Of a stretch of 64,000 nt of DNA, positions 11,346-24,088 are shown piece by piece. How positions within the stretch are numbered: the first letter of the stretch is position 1; the number at the start of each line of letters is the position of its first letter. A program made the position numbers and the translations under genes. Under the pieces are notes generated by a model that worked only from the letters and a program-made list of their open reading frames with translations, did no database searches and had not been told where the DNA came from. The DNA is taken from the NCBI RefSeq assembly GCF_029168945.1, contig NC_083604.1, forward strand, positions 32,111,686 through 32,175,685. Reading direction: 5' to 3'. The stretch comes from Cannabis sativa (Eukaryota; Streptophyta; Magnoliopsida; Rosales; Cannabaceae).

Positions 11346-12474
11346 ACGGGAAGTCGGGACCCTCATCCGATCGGTTCCTCGCAGGTAGCAACATCAAATT
11401 TTCATAACTTGCACAATTCAACCCCAAATCACCTCAAACTTTCTAGACCTGTTCTATACCTTCCCTAGAACATATCCAAGGCATCAAAACAACCCAGAAA
11501 CCTCAAACATGAAAAATGCCATTGGAGCTCAAGCTTTGAGTTCTAAACTCAAACTTGAGCAAAAACACCTAAACATGCATTTCACTAGCTTAATTCTACT
11601 TAATCAAGCTTATCTAAGCCTCTGAAAAACAAATAAAAACAACAACAACATCACAGAACAGATTCACAATATTTTCACCAAAAATCACATTTTTGCATAG
11701 AAAACTCAAAGCTTTGAACAACCTAACTAACATGCTTCAAACAGTTCATTTAACTTCAATTAGACATGCTTTAAACCACAGAAATCAACAACAAAACCCA
11801 GCAACAACAGCAGCCACAAAAAGCATGCATTTACTCAATATTTCACCATTTTTTTCAAGAAAACAAAAGAGGAAAAATTAAGAATCACCTACCACAAACA
11901 AGAGTTCCAAAGTGATGATGAATCTAGCTAGAAATTGATGGAAAAACCCAGCCCTTTGAATCCCATGCACCAGCCGAAATAGAGAGAGAGAATGAGAGAG
12001 AGTTCTCTTTTTCAAAGTTTTTTCTAATTTTATGCTAAGTGTAAAATTTCAGAGAAAAAGAGTTTTAATGCATATAACACCTTATTTCAGCCATAATTAT
12101 TTTTTAATAAACATTTAATCCATTTAATAAATCACATAAGACAAAACACTAATGGGGCAAAAAGACCATTTTGCCCCTCCACCATAAAATCACATAAATC
12201 ATACTAAAGGGGTATTTTTGGAACATTCTAAATTCCCGGCCATTCCCGACATTCCCAATGTCTAAAACCCGTCCCCAAACTACTAACATACTAAGTTGTG
12301 ATTTCTACTGAGCCACACGCCGAGTTCCAAAATACCGGGCACCGGAATTACAAAATATGGAAGCTACTGAATAACATAAATAACAGTATAATAAATTATT
12401 TAAATAGCTATAAATAATTTCATAATTAACCATAAACAACTGCTAATTTCCAAATTAACTAAGCGGGCTTTACA

Positions 12475-12492
12475 ACTATCCCCCCCTTAAAA
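12475..12492 (-). other. Polypurine tract, copy C
   Basis: Minus strand TTTTAAGGGGGGGATAGT immediately before the 3' LTR. It contains the pol stop codon TAG, as in copy B. Confidence 0.9.
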
Positions 12493-15400
12493 GGATTTCG
12501 TCCCCGAAATCTAACCTGAATAACTTTGGATATTGAGCTCTCATATCTGACTCTAGCTCCCAGGTGGCTTCTTCCACCTTACTGTTTCTCCAGAGAACCT
12601 TGACCAATGCTATGGTCTTATTCCGAAGGACTTTATCCTTCCTATCCAGGATCTGCACTGGCTGTTCCTCATAAGTCATGCCTGGCTGAAGCTGAAGACT
12701 CTCATAACTGAGTATATGAGAGGGGTCTGAAAAGTATTTTCTCAACATTGAGACATGGAATACGTTGTGAACTGCTGATAAGGCTGGAGGCAATGCTAAC
12801 CGATATGCCACTTGACCTATCTTCTCGAGAATCTCGAAAGGTCCTGTAAATCTAGGGCATAACTTGCCTCTTTTCCCGAAACGTTTAATCCCCTTCATCG
12901 GAGATACCCGTAAAAACACATGTTCCCCTACTTGGAACTCAACATCTCTGCGTTTCGGATCTGCGTAACTCTTCTGTCTGCTCTGTGAGGCAAGCATTCT
13001 AGCTTTTATCTTCTCTATCGCCTCATTGGTCCGCTGAACTGACTCTGGACCTAGGTATTTCCTCTCCCCTGTCTCATCCCAGTGGATAGGGGATCTACAT
13101 TTCCTACGGTACAACAGTTCATAGGGAGCCATCCTTATCGTACTCTGATAACTGTTGTTGTAAGAAAATTCTATTAACGGTAGATACTTACTCCATGAGC
13201 CTTCAAAATCCATAACACAGGCTCTCAACATGTCCTCCAATATCTGAATTGTCCTTTCGGACTGACCATCTGTCTGAGGATGGAATGCTGTACTAAATTT
13301 TAGCTTTGTACCCATTGCCCGTTGCAAACTTTGCCAAAATTTGGAGGTAAACTTCGGATCCCTGTCCGAAACTATAGACTTCGGTACCCCGTGAAGTCTC
13401 ACTATCTCTCTGACATATAACTCTGCCAACTGATCCACTGTAAATGTTGTTCTAACCGGCAGAAAATGAGCAGATTTCGTAAATCGATCCACCACTACCC
13501 AGATGGAATCAAATAAACCCGTGGTCCTAGGTAACCCGACCACAAAATCCATCGTGATATCTTCCCATTTCCATTCTGGTAGGGTTAGAGGCTGCAACAA
13601 CCCTGCTGGTCTCTGATGTTCAGCCTTAATCTGCTGACACGTGAGGCATCTCGATACGAATTCTACCAAATTCTTCTTCATACCGCTCCACCATAAGTAC
13701 GGTTTCAAATCTTGGTACATCTTGGTGGTGCTGGGATGCAGAGAATATGGGGTAGAATGAGCCTCCTCAAAGATCTCATTTCTAAGTTCCACACTGTTCG
13801 GAACACAAACCCTGGCTTTATACAAAAGCATCCCACTATCTGACACTGAAAAGTCCTTGGCTTGACCAGCCAATACCTCATCTCGAATTTTCACTAACTT
13901 CGGATCTGTCATCTGAGCGACTTTTATTCTTTCCAACAGATCAGATTGCAGCGTCAAGTTGTGAAGCTGACCTACCACAAACTCAATGCTGGATCTAACC
14001 ATATCCTTTGCTAGCTGAGGTGAGATCTGAACCATACTAGCTACTTGCCCGGGACCCTTTCTGCTCAGGGCATCGGCCACTACATTGGCTTTTCCGGGAT
14101 GATAGAGGATCTCACAATCGTAGTCCTTCACTAGTTCCAACCAACGCCTTTGTCTCATGTTCAAATCTTTCTGAGTAAAGAAATACTTGAGACTTTTATG
14201 GTCGGTATAGATCTCACACTTCTCCCCATAAAGGTAATGCCGCCAAATCTTCAGTGCAAAAACCACTGCGGCCAATTCTAGATCATGAGTCGGGTATCGC
14301 TGTTCATAATCCTTTAACTGACGGGAGGCATAAGCGATGACCCGATCGGCTTGCATCAATACACACCCCAAACCCTGTTTGGATGCGTCACAGTAGACTA
14401 CGAATTTCTCCTTGTCCGAAGGCAAAGCTAGTACCGGAGCAGTAATCAATCTCTGTTTCAGCTCCTGAAAGCTAGCTTCACATTTATCTGACCAGATAAA
14501 TCGCTGATTCTTCTTTGTAAGTTCGGTTAAGGGCATTGAAATTTTGGAGAACCCTTCCACGAACCTACGGTAGTATCCAGCTAAACCCAAGAAGCTTCTG
14601 ATCTCTGTCACTGTCTTCGGTCTCGGCCAATCCCTGACGGATTCAATCTTCCCGGGATCCACCTTGATCCCATCTTTACTCACAATGTGCCCTAGGAAGG
14701 ACACCTGAGACAACCAGAACTCACATTTCTTGAACTTGGCGTAAAGCTTATGTTCCCGAAGTCGTTGCAGTACCATTTGAAGATGTAACTCATGCTCCTC
14801 TTCTGATTGAGAGTACACGAGGATGTCGTCGATAAACACAATCACACAGATATCGAGGAAATCCTTGAATACTCTATTCATCAGGTCCATGAATGCTGCA
14901 GGAGCATTGGTTAGTCCGAATGACATAACCAGAAACTCGTAATGTCCATACCTAGTGCGGAAAGCCGTCTTTGGAATGTCCTCCTCTCGGATTCTCAACT
15001 GATGATAACCCGAACGGAGATCAATCTTAGAAAAGACCGTCTTCCCCTGAAGCTGATCGAACAAGTCATCGATCCTAGGTAATGGATATTTATTCTTCAC
15101 CGTCAGCTTGTTCAACTCCCTGTAGTCGATGCACATCCTCATAGATCCATCCTTCTTCTTGACGAACAAAACCGGGGCTCCCCAGGGTGACACACTGGGC
15201 CGAATGAACCCTATGTCAAGCAACCCTTGGAGCTGAATCTTTAATTCCTTAAGTTCAGCTGGAGCCATCCTATACGGGGCTTTGGAAACCGGTTCCACCC
15301 CTGGTGCCAAGTCAATCACGAAATCAATCTCCCGCTGAGGTGGTAACCCTGGAAGTTCTTCGGGAAAAACGTCCAAAAATTCCCGAACCACTTTGATGTC

Positions 15401-16837
15401 CTCTGTCCGAATGGTATCTGGCCGAGTGGTGTCCACCACCACGGCCAGAAACCCTAAGCACCCGTCGTGCAACAATTCTCTCGCTGACATAGCCGAGATC
15501 ACCGGGATCCGAGATCCCTGAACTGAACCCACAAATACAAACGGTTCTTCACTTTCCGGTTGGAAGACCACCATCTTCCTTTTACAATCAATGCTCGCCG
15601 AATATTTAGATAGGAAATCCATTCCTAAAATAATATCGAATTCGACCAAACTCATCTCTATCAGATCAGTGCTTAACTCTCTACCATCTATCCTGATCGG
15701 CATAGACCTAATCCACCTATTGGAGATAACCAATTCTCCGCCAGGTAACAGGGTTCCAAACCCTGATTCATATCTATCATAGGGTCTACCCAATTTACTA
15801 AAGACTCTGGCCGCCACATAAGAATGTGTAGCCCCAGAATCAAACAGCACTGAATATAGCGAGTTGTTAATAAAAAGCTGACCTGTGACAACTGATGGGC
15901 TGGCATCTGCATCAGCCTGCGTGATAGCGAACACCCTGGCTGGAGTGGGTATCGCTGGAGCTCTCGGTGCCTCTGGTCGGAGCTGGGGACATTCCCTCTT
16001 GAAGTGTCCGGGCATGCCACAATGAAAGCATCCCTGACCTTTGCACTCACCCCGATGGTGCCTCTTGCAGCTAGGGCACTCGGGATAGGAGAATCGGGTC
16101 TCAGTACCACCAGGACGACTCCCTCTGTTCTGGTTCCCCCGGAACCTCTTGTTCTGACTCGAGCCACCGGAAGCAGTGGGTGCCCTCTTCCTCTGATCAA
16201 TGGCCGAACCACTACTCCCCCTGCTATAGCCTGATGCAGGAGGGGTAGGAGCCCCGCCACTAACCGGAGTACTCGCTGATTCTGACATGCACCCCACTGC
16301 GCCCTCAGCTCGCAGTGCGTTCTCCACCATCTGAGCATAGGTGGTGCTGTCGTCTGTGGTGATCATCAGGTCATGCCTGATCTTGGGGTTCAACCCGTCC
16401 AAATACTTCTCCTTCTTGCTGAAGTCGGTCGGCACAATTCTCGAGGCTAACCTCGCCAACCGATCAAACTGAGTAGTATACTCAGTGACGCTCATGTTCT
16501 CCCGCTGGGTCAGGTGAACGAACTCTTTCCTCTTGGCGCTTCTGACCGCCTCATTGTAATACTTTGCGTTGAAGAGTTCCTGGAACCTTTCCCAGGTCAT
16601 GGTGGTGACGTCATGGATCTGAGACACCATGTCCCACCATACCAACGCGTCCTCCTGGAACTGAAACGTGGCGCACACCACTCTGTCGTTACCGGTGACA
16701 CCCATGAAATTCAGTATCTTGGTGATCACCGTCAGCCATTGCTCGGCTTTCATCACGTCTGGGCCTCCCAGGAAAACCGGAGGTGCTTGCTTCCGGAACC
16801 GCTCATACAGAGGTTCCAATCTATGGGCCGCCACCAC
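12476..16837 (-). CDS. gag-pol polyprotein with chromodomain, copy C (1453 codons open)
   Basis: The intact stretch of a Tekay-like chromovirus polyprotein. Approximate domains: capsid-like gag 20-160; Cys cluster and CCHC knuckle ([14 protein letters not shown]) 255-285; aspartic protease DSGA near 332; RT with FIDD catalytic motif near 668; RNase H ([10 protein letters not shown]) near 830; integrase zinc HHCC 1030-1090; catalytic Asp ([10 protein letters not shown]) near 1096, Asp (SDRDPKF) near 1157 and Glu (QSERTIQ) near 1193; chromodomain 1390-1445, a module thought to steer integration to chromatin. It ends LLRGG inside the polypurine tract. The first Met here is internal: the true gag start is at 17162, in another frame because of one lost base near 16858. 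The frame overlaps no host gene. Whether it is active is unknown; its three sibling copies are broken. Confidence 0.95.
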   Translation of the reverse strand: MVAAHRLEPLYERFRKQAPPVFLGGPDVMKAEQWLTVITKILNFMGVTGNDRVVCATFQFQEDALVWWDMVSQIHDVTTMTWERFQELFNAKYYNEAVRSAKRKEFVHLTQRENMSVTEYTTQFDRLARLASRIVPTDFSKKEKYLDGLNPKIRHDLMITTDDSTTYAQMVENALRAEGAVGCMSESASTPVSGGAPTPPASGYSRGSSGSAIDQRKRAPTASGGSSQNKRFRGNQNRGSRPGGTETRFSYPECPSCKRHHRGECKGQGCFHCGMPGHFKRECPQLRPEAPRAPAIPTPARVFAITQADADASPSVVTGQLFINNSLYSVLFDSGATHSYVAARVFSKLGRPYDRYESGFGTLLPGGELVISNRWIRSMPIRIDGRELSTDLIEMSLVEFDIILGMDFLSKYSASIDCKRKMVVFQPESEEPFVFVGSVQGSRIPVISAMSARELLHDGCLGFLAVVVDTTRPDTIRTEDIKVVREFLDVFPEELPGLPPQREIDFVIDLAPGVEPVSKAPYRMAPAELKELKIQLQGLLDIGFIRPSVSPWGAPVLFVKKKDGSMRMCIDYRELNKLTVKNKYPLPRIDDLFDQLQGKTVFSKIDLRSGYHQLRIREEDIPKTAFRTRYGHYEFLVMSFGLTNAPAAFMDLMNRVFKDFLDICVIVFIDDILVYSQSEEEHELHLQMVLQRLREHKLYAKFKKCEFWLSQVSFLGHIVSKDGIKVDPGKIESVRDWPRPKTVTEIRSFLGLAGYYRRFVEGFSKISMPLTELTKKNQRFIWSDKCEASFQELKQRLITAPVLALPSDKEKFVVYCDASKQGLGCVLMQADRVIAYASRQLKDYEQRYPTHDLELAAVVFALKIWRHYLYGEKCEIYTDHKSLKYFFTQKDLNMRQRRWLELVKDYDCEILYHPGKANVVADALSRKGPGQVASMVQISPQLAKDMVRSSIEFVVGQLHNLTLQSDLLERIKVAQMTDPKLVKIRDEVLAGQAKDFSVSDSGMLLYKARVCVPNSVELRNEIFEEAHSTPYSLHPSTTKMYQDLKPYLWWSGMKKNLVEFVSRCLTCQQIKAEHQRPAGLLQPLTLPEWKWEDITMDFVVGLPRTTGLFDSIWVVVDRFTKSAHFLPVRTTFTVDQLAELYVREIVRLHGVPKSIVSDRDPKFTSKFWQSLQRAMGTKLKFSTAFHPQTDGQSERTIQILEDMLRACVMDFEGSWSKYLPLIEFSYNNSYQSTIRMAPYELLYRRKCRSPIHWDETGERKYLGPESVQRTNEAIEKIKARMLASQSRQKSYADPKRRDVEFQVGEHVFLRVSPMKGIKRFGKRGKLCPRFTGPFEILEKIGQVAYRLALPPALSAVHNVFHVSMLRKYFSDPSHILSYESLQLQPGMTYEEQPVQILDRKDKVLRNKTIALVKVLWRNSKVEEATWELESDMRAQYPKLFRLDFGDEILLRGG

Positions 16838-17162
16838 TATCTCGGCACAGGCGGCGAGGCGGTGCCACTGGAACTATGGGCACGGGAACTGCAGGAGCAC
16901 CCTGCTGTCTCAACCTCTGAATCTCGAGGTCTTGTTCTTCGATCCGGGCTTGCATCTCCGCAAACCGCAACTCCCAATTCGGGACTCCTTGATCGGCTGG
17001 GGGAGCCTGGGCAGCCTGTGGTGGGTTCTCATCACCCCGACCACAAGCCCTGCCTCGGGGACCTCTACCTCGGCCCCTGGCAGGTGGGGGAAACTGGGCT
17101 CCCTGACCTTGATTCGACCCTACGGAGTTGCCCTGACTCCTGGTAGTCCGCCTGGCGTCCAT
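16821..17162 (-). pseudogene. gag N-terminus, copy C (frameshifted from the main frame)
   Basis: Starts MDARRTTRSQGNSVGSNQG, followed by an RG-rich stretch and a short charged, coiled-coil-like segment (MQARIEEQDLEIQRLRQQG). It would join the 1453-codon frame but for one missing G in gaggcggtgcc (about 16858); copy B has gaggcgggtgcc and reads through. The ORF runs out at about 16821 in the wrong frame. The start is chosen because ATG and the following residues are conserved at 2840, 9995, 17162 and 48442. Confidence 0.85.
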
Positions 17163-17428
17163 CTACTTAGAACCGCCTGCGAAAGTAAGAGTTGGCATAT
17201 CAGGTCGTATTCAAGGAGAGCTTACTAATGCCGCTTAATTTGGAAATTAAAAGCGAAACATGCGCCTATTCTACTATCAGGCTACTAACATGCTTCCTAA
17301 CAGGCTTTTCTTTTTCATAACTGAATAAAATAAGCTACTAAAGCAATAAAGGCTTACTGAACCGTGAACCGAGCTAACTGCTGATGATGATTGTACATGT
17401 CGTGACGATCTTCGGAAGACAACACAGC

Positions 17429-17441
17429 GGCTACGATACCA
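17429..17441 (-). other. Primer-binding site, copy C (altered)
   Basis: Minus strand TGGTATCGTAGCC, the same two-base change from the canonical site as in copy A, next to the LTR end at 17445. Confidence 0.8.
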
Positions 17442-17444
17442 AAT

Positions 17445-17935
17445 TGTAACACCCTAACTACCTTAGGCGTATTACGTGATTTTTAAACGTACTGTGCAGC
17501 TCGTTGCTAACCAACGAGGTTTATGGAAAAACGTGATTAATTAAAATTTTGCTTTTTAATTAAACTTATAAACAGTATTACAAAAGACTCGGGATCCCGA
17601 TTATAAAAATATTTACAAAAAGTTTAACTGTTTAACTGTTACATAAAATAAAGGTCGACTAATGACCGGTTACAAAAATTCAGCCTTGCTGTCCCGAGGA
17701 TCGTACGCTCCAGGCCTAACCGCCCCGACATGTACAATCTCATAAGCTCGCTCACGGTCCATCAGCTATAGCCTTGCCTTTACCTACACATAAACGTAAA
17801 CTGTGAGTCGACAGACTCAGTAAGAAAAGCATAATAATATCATACATAATTCTAACTGACGTGTCCAACACGATACTGAGTCCCGCTACTGCCATGTCCA
17901 ACATGGTACTGAGCCAGTACTGCCATGTCCAACAT
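17445..17935 (-). repeat. Truncated 5' LTR of copy C
   Basis: 491 bp, matching the first 490 or so bases (+ coordinates) of the LTRs at 3123 and 10278. Homology ends at 17935 inside the third catgtccaacat hairpin. The U3 part, with the promoter candidates, is missing, so copy C probably has no promoter of its own on that side. Confidence 0.92.
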
Positions 17936-18336
17936 AAAAGCCCTACAGCACCTAAGGATTTGACCATGCATCATCCATGGTATATTCATCGGAAATGCCC
18001 AACTTTATGGATACTTACAGATACATGTGTAAGAACAATTCTAGGGATTACCCCACCAAAACACTATAAATACCCCCTCAAAGCTCACTTAATGGGGTCG
18101 GAGAATCTTGGTTGCTCAAGAGCAAGAAGAGAAAAAACTCACCAAGAACATTCTTTGTATTAAAGAGAGAAACATTCTCCCAAGTGTAGAATCTGTATTA
18201 AAGATATCCATTAATAGCAGTGGCTCGTGGACTAAGGCTCATTAACGCCCCAACCACGTAAAAAGTCTTCATCTCGCTTTCTTACAGCTCATTATTATAA
18301 TCATATTTTACTAGTTGCCGAAAACCTCGGTCAACA
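17936..18336 (+). repeat. 3' part of an unrelated LTR (Tat-like?)
   Basis: About 400 bp unlike the flanking Tekay LTRs. It has a TATA box (TATAAATA, 18065-18072), an A-rich transcribed part and the end ...cctcggtcaaca. The Tat host LTR at 41287 ends in the same gtcaaca, so this looks like U3 end-R-U5 of a Tat- or Athila-type LTR. No primer site follows, because E2 LTR sequence begins at 18337. Lineage is tentative. Confidence 0.55.
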
Positions 18337-19786
18337 CTCACCATCTCTCAATTTTTTTTATCCTCTCTATTGCACCAAATCAATTGTTTAAATCTTAAGA
18401 GCTTCGGGGTCAGCAATCAACCGATCATCGTTCCGTGTCTTCGAAATCTTCAGGTAAAATTCGTAGTTGTTTTTATTTTCGTTTTCAGAGAAATAGGCTT
18501 TTATAAAACTATCATCTCTCTCTCCTCGTATGTCTGTTTTCAGTGATCAAGGTACCGTTTTAAAGATAATTTAATTTTGTATATTTTTTATGAAGAAACT
18601 CTTTCCTAATTCTGATTATTTCGATGTCAAACAATTCATGTTTTACACTGACTGTCGAATTACAGTTTTTTTAAAATTTCTTTTCGATATTGCCTTAGTA
18701 AAAGTATGATATCTCTCTCGATATCTATTATTTTGTAGCGATTCTTATACTGTTAGAAAGATAATTTAATAATCCATATTTTCATTGAAGAAACCTTTCC
18801 TTAATTCGGAGTTTGTACCAGTCAAAAGTTAGTATCTTTACTCGGTTATGATATTTCGTTTTAAGTTTTATTTCAGAAAAAGTGTCTTCAGTAAAAATTA
18901 AATATCTCTCTCACTTTTGATCCATTTTAAAAGATCTTTATCTCGTTTTAAAGCTTAGAAAAATAGCTAAATTTTTTATGAAGAAAGTATTGTCTAGATC
19001 GGGGTGTAACTATTTTTAAAACTTTTATTTTTAGGCTGTATTCAGAAATCGGCATGATCCAGGATTTTAAAGAAACTGTTTTGAGAAAACATGCATAACT
19101 CCTTGGTTATAGCTCCGATTTTGATGATCTTTATACCATTAGAAAGGTCTTTCAATTAACTAAAAACTTTGTGAACAGTAGGACTTCTAATTCAAATGTT
19201 TATAAGTCAAATTCTAGGCTAAAGTTGTTGTACAGTAAGAGCAATAAATATATTGAGTTTATCGGTGGACTAAGGGTTTCGTTAAATGTTAAATGTATGG
19301 AAGCTCGAGTGTGAGTATGTGGTATTTCAGTATTTGTGTGGCTGCCTCTATTTATACTTATGATTAGTTTTTTGTGTGTTTGATGTATATGTTTGTGCTA
19401 TGATGTGTAAATGCTGGTACATAGTATTTTGTTTTTCCTTACTGGGCTTTGCAGCTCACCCCTTATTTACCCCCTATGTGTAGATAAGTAAGCCTGTAAG
19501 CTTTCGGTGACAAGTTGAGTCTGGGCAGCATGGGGTGTATCTCGTGTGATCATGTAACTACGTGTGGTCTTGGCCATCTTCCACTGAAAGGTTTTTTTTA
19601 ATTTATTAAACTTATCGAGGATGTTGTCGCTTAAATATTCTATTACTTTTCCCTAAGTGGTAATACTTTATTTTCAACTGGGTACCCATGTTTTGAAAAG
19701 TGTTATTTTTTTTAATAAAGTCAACATTAGTATCTTAACGCCAGTTTATTTATGGCATCTTATTTTACGTAAGTAAGGGCGTTACA
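18337..19786 (+). repeat. 5' LTR of E2 (truncated and internally deleted)
   Basis: Matches the 3' LTR from about 29030 onward, so roughly 350 bp of the 5' end are missing. It also lacks a segment of about 330 bp that the 3' LTR holds at about 29984-30314; the junction is at about 19290. It ends aagtaagggcgttaca, as the 3' LTR does. Confidence 0.92.
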
Positions 19787-19788
19787 AA

Positions 19789-19801
19789 TGGTATCAGAGC
19801 C
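19789..19801 (+). other. Primer-binding site of E2 (initiator-Met tRNA)
   Basis: TGGTATCAGAGCC, two bases after the LTR end ...gttaca. Canonical site, intact. Confidence 0.93.
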
Positions 19802-20233
19802 ACAGTTACATTGATCTTGAATTCACGCGACATACACACCATCGCTGCAAATGATCAACTTGTCATCAAGTATGTATGCTTTATATAGGTTATGTCTTAT
19901 ATGTTAAATTTGGTTTAGTCTTTATCTTTTGATTTTCCTTTACTTAGCTAGAAGTTTAAGGTATGCTTAATCGAAACAATTAACTGATTCTTCGGAGTTA
20001 GAATTTTAGTATAACTCAAACAATTTTCTTATTAGTGTAATTTTTTTTTTATGAGTGAAGATTATTTATTTATTTATTTATTTTACATGGTGAATTGTTT
20101 CTTGATGATTTACGTTTTTTTAAGTTTATATAATTAAGTGTATAGATATTTCCTTTTTGAGCGAGATACATCTTTCGTTATTTTTCTTACCGCTACCATC
20201 TCCTTTCTTTTGAAGAACAAGTTAAGGGATTTG
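19802..20233 (+). other. Untranslated leader of E2
   Basis: 432 bp between primer site and gag ATG. AT-rich, with a (TTTA)n run at 20062-20084. No coding potential seen. Confidence 0.7.
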
Positions 20234-22268
20234 ATGGAAAACGGTGAACCCAGAAGATCAACCCGGTTGAATGAAAGAGCGGTTGTAAGAGACCGAGCTA
20301 GAGGTCGGGGGCGAGGAGATGGTCGCGGTCGAGGTCGCAGTCGAGGCAGGGGAAACCAGCATGTCCCTGCCGAGGCAGTAATCCAGGAGAATCAAAATGC
20401 CCTTGTAAATGGACAACAACCAGGTCAAGGTGGGGGCAACCACGAAGTCCATGCTGGGGTAGTTGGTCAAGAACACCAAAACGCCCCTGTAGTGGTGCCA
20501 CCAAAACAAGAAGATTTGGCCCAAGAAGTTGCTCGTCTCAGGGAAGAAATTAGGAAGCGAGATGAAGAGGCTCACAACCGTCAGGAACAACCCAATCAAG
20601 GACAACATCGATTTTTGCCGGTGCAATACATGCCTGTGCCGGAGGGTCGATGGGAACCAATATATGAAAGGTTCCGCAAGCAACACCCACCAAATTTTGA
20701 AGGGGGCTCAGATCCAATGGAAGCTGAGGAAGGTTAAGAACAGTGGAAGGTATTGTTGAGTACATGCGGCTCGGTAACGGAGATAGTGTAGCTTGTGCTG
20801 CTAGTTTATTGAAAAAGGATTCCCGCATATGGTGGGATGTTATTAAACAAACACAGGATGTGGCCGCAATGACCTGGCCTTACTTTGTACAAGTTTTTAA
20901 CAAAAATACTACAGTGAAGCAATACGCTCAGCTAGAGTTAATGAGTTCACGAACCTGAGGCAGGGTAAGTCTACAGTTAGAGAGTATGCTCGCCAATTTG
21001 ACAGATTAGCAAAGTTTGGCACAAATCTGGTTCCTACTGAGTTTCTGAGGATTCATCGTTTTACTGAAGGGCTCGACTCCCGAATAAGTCGGGACATAGC
21101 GATGTCAGGAGTAAGGGCAACCACGTATGCTAAGGTACTGGAAAAAGCCCTAGAAGCTGAGTTGTGTGAAAGTCGTATACAGAAAGACAATACAGCAAGG
21201 TGGGAGGCCAGAAAGGCCAGTAATGGAGGTGGTGATAACAAAAGGAAACTGCCAAGTAACCAACACAACGAAGCCGACAAGAGAAACAAGATAGGGTCCA
21301 ATAACTACAAAGGGAAGAAGCCATATGTGGAGTACCCCCTATGCCCAACATGTGGTCGTAAGCATCCGGGAGAATGTCGACTGAAAGGCAAGACTTGTTA
21401 CAAGTGTGGGCAACCAGGCCACTATAAGAAGGACTGTCCGCAAAAGGGTGATCAACTCAAGGATGACAAACTTGACCCACCTCGAGTATTTGCACTAACC
21501 AGAGAAGAGGCTGAGACTAGTAACACTGTGATTGCAAGTCAGATTTCTATCTCTGGAAAACTATGTACTGTTTTATTTGATTCTGGAGCTACGCACTCAT
21601 TTATTGCTTTAAAGATGATAGATAAGTTAGAACTACAATATGTAAACTTTAGTTATAAGTTCATGACGGAGTTGCCCTCGGGTGAGGTTATGATATCATC
21701 TAGAGGAGTGCGGGATGCGCCAATAAGGATTGCAGACAAGGAACTTAGTGGAGATCTGATAGAGCTGGAGATGAGGGATTACGATCTTATCTTGGGTATG
21801 GATTGGCTATCACGACATGGAGCAACAATAGACTGTCGAAAGAGGACAGTGACTTTCACCCCTGAATCTGGAGAGACATTCATATTTGAAGGAATCAAAG
21901 TCAAGTCAAGCTTACCGCTAGTTACAGCCCTGAAGGCACAAAGGATGATACGTGCGGGATGTCAAGCATACTTGGCCAGCATAGTAGACAAGTCAAGAGA
22001 AACCACCCTCAAGCCAGAGAATGTCCACATAGTATGTGAATTCCAAGAAGTTTTTCCGAAAGACCTACCAGGGCTAACCCCAGATAGAGAGATAGAATTT
22101 GTGATTGAGTTAGCACCAGGCACAGAACCAATCTCGAGGGCTCCAGACCGCATGGCTCCCAATGAATTGAAGGAATTGAAGGCTCAACTACAAGATCTTT
22201 TAGACAAGGGGTTAGACCAAGTTACTCACCTTGGGGTGCACCAGTGTTGTTCGTCAAGAAGAAGGACG
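20234..22268 (+). pseudogene. gag-protease and start of RT, E2 (frameshifted)
   Basis: The gag start ATG at 20234 gives MENGEPRRSTRL, then an RG-rich basic run. The gag capsid domain is recognisable, but the frame shifts near 20734 and near 20914. The frame is open again from about 21102, with CCHC knuckle CYKCGQPGHYKKDC (21392-21435), protease [10 protein letters not shown] (about 21574-21603) and LILGMDWL (about 21787). Another shift near 22213 precedes the RT motif region, which is then cut by a solo LTR at 22274. Residues resemble the minus-strand family in every domain but with clear divergence. Confidence 0.9.
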
Positions 22269-22273
22269 GTAGT
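22269..22273. other. Target-site duplication, left of solo LTR 1
   Basis: GTAGT, repeated at 24089-24093. Removing the LTR and one copy restores the RT reading [16 protein letters not shown]. Confidence 0.93.
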
Positions 22274-24088
22274 TGTTGGGTTTTATGCCCTAAATAAAAC
22301 TCTGTTTCAATGTAATCCAGATTATTCAATATCAATAAAGTAACAAAAGTAATTTTTCATTCACTTGTGTATGTTTTGGTTCACTTAATCAATTGCTTGT
22401 CTATTTGATTTATAAATTTATCCAAACCCCTTTTCACATACTTGATCATGTTTATTGTGTTGTCAACACAGTGGAAAATAAACATGACTATGTGAATAAA
22501 GTATTCCAAGATTTATCAGAACACTGGGTTTTACTGATATGACAATCTACAACAGAGTTTACTTACATTTGGAGAAATGTTATGTTCTTTCCAGAACATA
22601 GGTTAAAGTAAAGCTCAGGTTGGATGCATTGAGTATGCATTGGAATGGACCGATATTGAACTTTGAATTAGATTTTGAAATTTACCGTAAATATCTATTC
22701 AATTCAATATCATAAGTTGATCCTAGATCACATGATCGAAATCCTGATATTGTTAGGCTCAATTTCAAGAGTATTATTCGTGTTCTTTGATTTGTTAGTT
22801 AAGCCTAATCTTTAGTTTGGGCAATACATACATTTTGGGAACACGGCAGTGCGATTGAGTGGGAGCGCTAACATAAATATGGAATCTATAGCTTCTATCT
22901 GGCGAATAGTAAGCAAAGGGTGATTTCCTTCGAGCTTAACCAAACGAGATAAATGATTGAGTACTCATTTCACTTAGTTGAAATATCATTTATACATGGT
23001 TAAGTGTTTTAAGGATAAAATACGTTGTAGGGTGTTACGGTAATTTAGTCCCTTTACAGTGTAAATCATCCATATTGAGGATCATTGATCACATTAGGAT
23101 TATAACAATGGATAACTAATGATGTGTCTATATGGTGGAACATATAGAGCATTCTATATACTGAGAGTGCAATTCTGAGTTCTATGTGTGGATTCAACGA
23201 AGAATTAATAAGTCAGTGAATTTAAGTGGTAAATTCTAGATCTGCTTATTGGAAGCTCGGATATATAGACCCATGGTCCCCTCACTAGTTGAGATAATAT
23301 TACTTGTAAGACTCATTTAATTGATTTTAATTAATCAATTAAAAATTCTCAAGATAGACTTGTCTGTTTGAGAATTTATCACTTATTAAGGGCAAAACAG
23401 TAAATAGAGATTTTGAAGGGCATATTTATTAATTAGGAAACTTTAATTAGTTTCATTATTAATAAAATAAATGACAATATATTATTTGATAATTATTTTT
23501 AATTATTAAATAATTAGATTTGACATTTATGTGGTTGAACAAAGGAATTGGCAGTTTTTGATAAAACAGGAAACTATCAGTGTAGGAAAAGGAAAGTTGG
23601 AAAAGTGGCAAGCCTTGTTTCCACAATGCCTAGGCCGGCCACTTAAGCTTCCTTTTCTCTTTGATTTTTTTCAATTCTAAATGTCAATCATAGCCCTGGG
23701 TGGTCTTCTATAAATAGAAGGCAAAGGCTTCAGAGTTAAACACAACTGTGCAACTCTTTCACAACATTATTCTGACAGAATTTTCTCTCTGAAAATTCTC
23801 TCTGAGCCGCCACCCTCTCTCTCTCTCTTCCTTCACTGTTTCGAAATGTAGAATTCAGAAACAACAAAGAAGGACTATCGGGCTCAGATATTGATTATAC
23901 TCTACTACAGAAAGGAATCAAGGGTTAGAGATCTGAGTGGGAGGAGACATATATTCCGCTGCACCCAATGTAAGATTTCTGATACTCTTATGTGTTTAAT
24001 TTTCTATCGTTTTAGAAGTTCATATTTAGGTTGTTAAATCAACATACTTGTGAGTAGATCTAAGTTCCTGGTAAAATAACTTCCAACA
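22274..24088 (+). repeat. Solo copia-type LTR 1 in E2 RT
   Basis: 1815 bp, from TGTTGGGTTTTATGCC to ACTTCCAACA, with a 5-bp GTAGT duplication. TATA box TATAAATA at 23709-23716. It is related to the LTRs of the copia elements at 30806 and 52855 but of a different subfamily. No internal region: formed by LTR-LTR recombination after insertion. Confidence 0.95.

Larger units (their letters stand above)
3123..12474 (-). mobile_element. Ty3/gypsy chromovirus (Tekay-like), copy B, full length with both LTRs
   Basis: Minus-strand order: 5' LTR (10278-12474), primer site, leader, gag-pol (9995 to 5318), polypurine tract, 3' LTR (3123-5316). No independent flanking duplication can exist because both LTRs are shared with neighbours A and C. 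Internal length is 4961 bp. This copy has the canonical primer-binding site but the most damaged pol of the four. Confidence 0.95.
10278..12474 (-). repeat. LTR shared by copies B (5') and C (3')
   Basis: 2197 bp, TG...CA ends on the minus strand. It adjoins the primer site of B on one side and the polypurine tract of C on the other. On the minus strand, a 16-bp palindrome lies upstream of a TATA-like box at about 11001-11006. The 98-bp direct repeat and three short hairpins lie downstream, so they would be in the transcribed leader. A GA-rich run lies at 11988-12002. Confidence 0.95.
10278..17935 (-). mobile_element. Ty3/gypsy chromovirus (Tekay-like), copy C, 5' LTR truncated
   Basis: Minus-strand order: truncated 5' LTR (17445-17935), primer site, leader of about 265 bp (17163-17428), gag (start 17162), long pol frame to 12476, polypurine tract, 3' LTR (10278-12474). 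It is the best-preserved coding copy. The outer LTR breaks off after catgtccaacat, inside the third leader hairpin, and an unrelated LTR piece follows. Confidence 0.95.
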
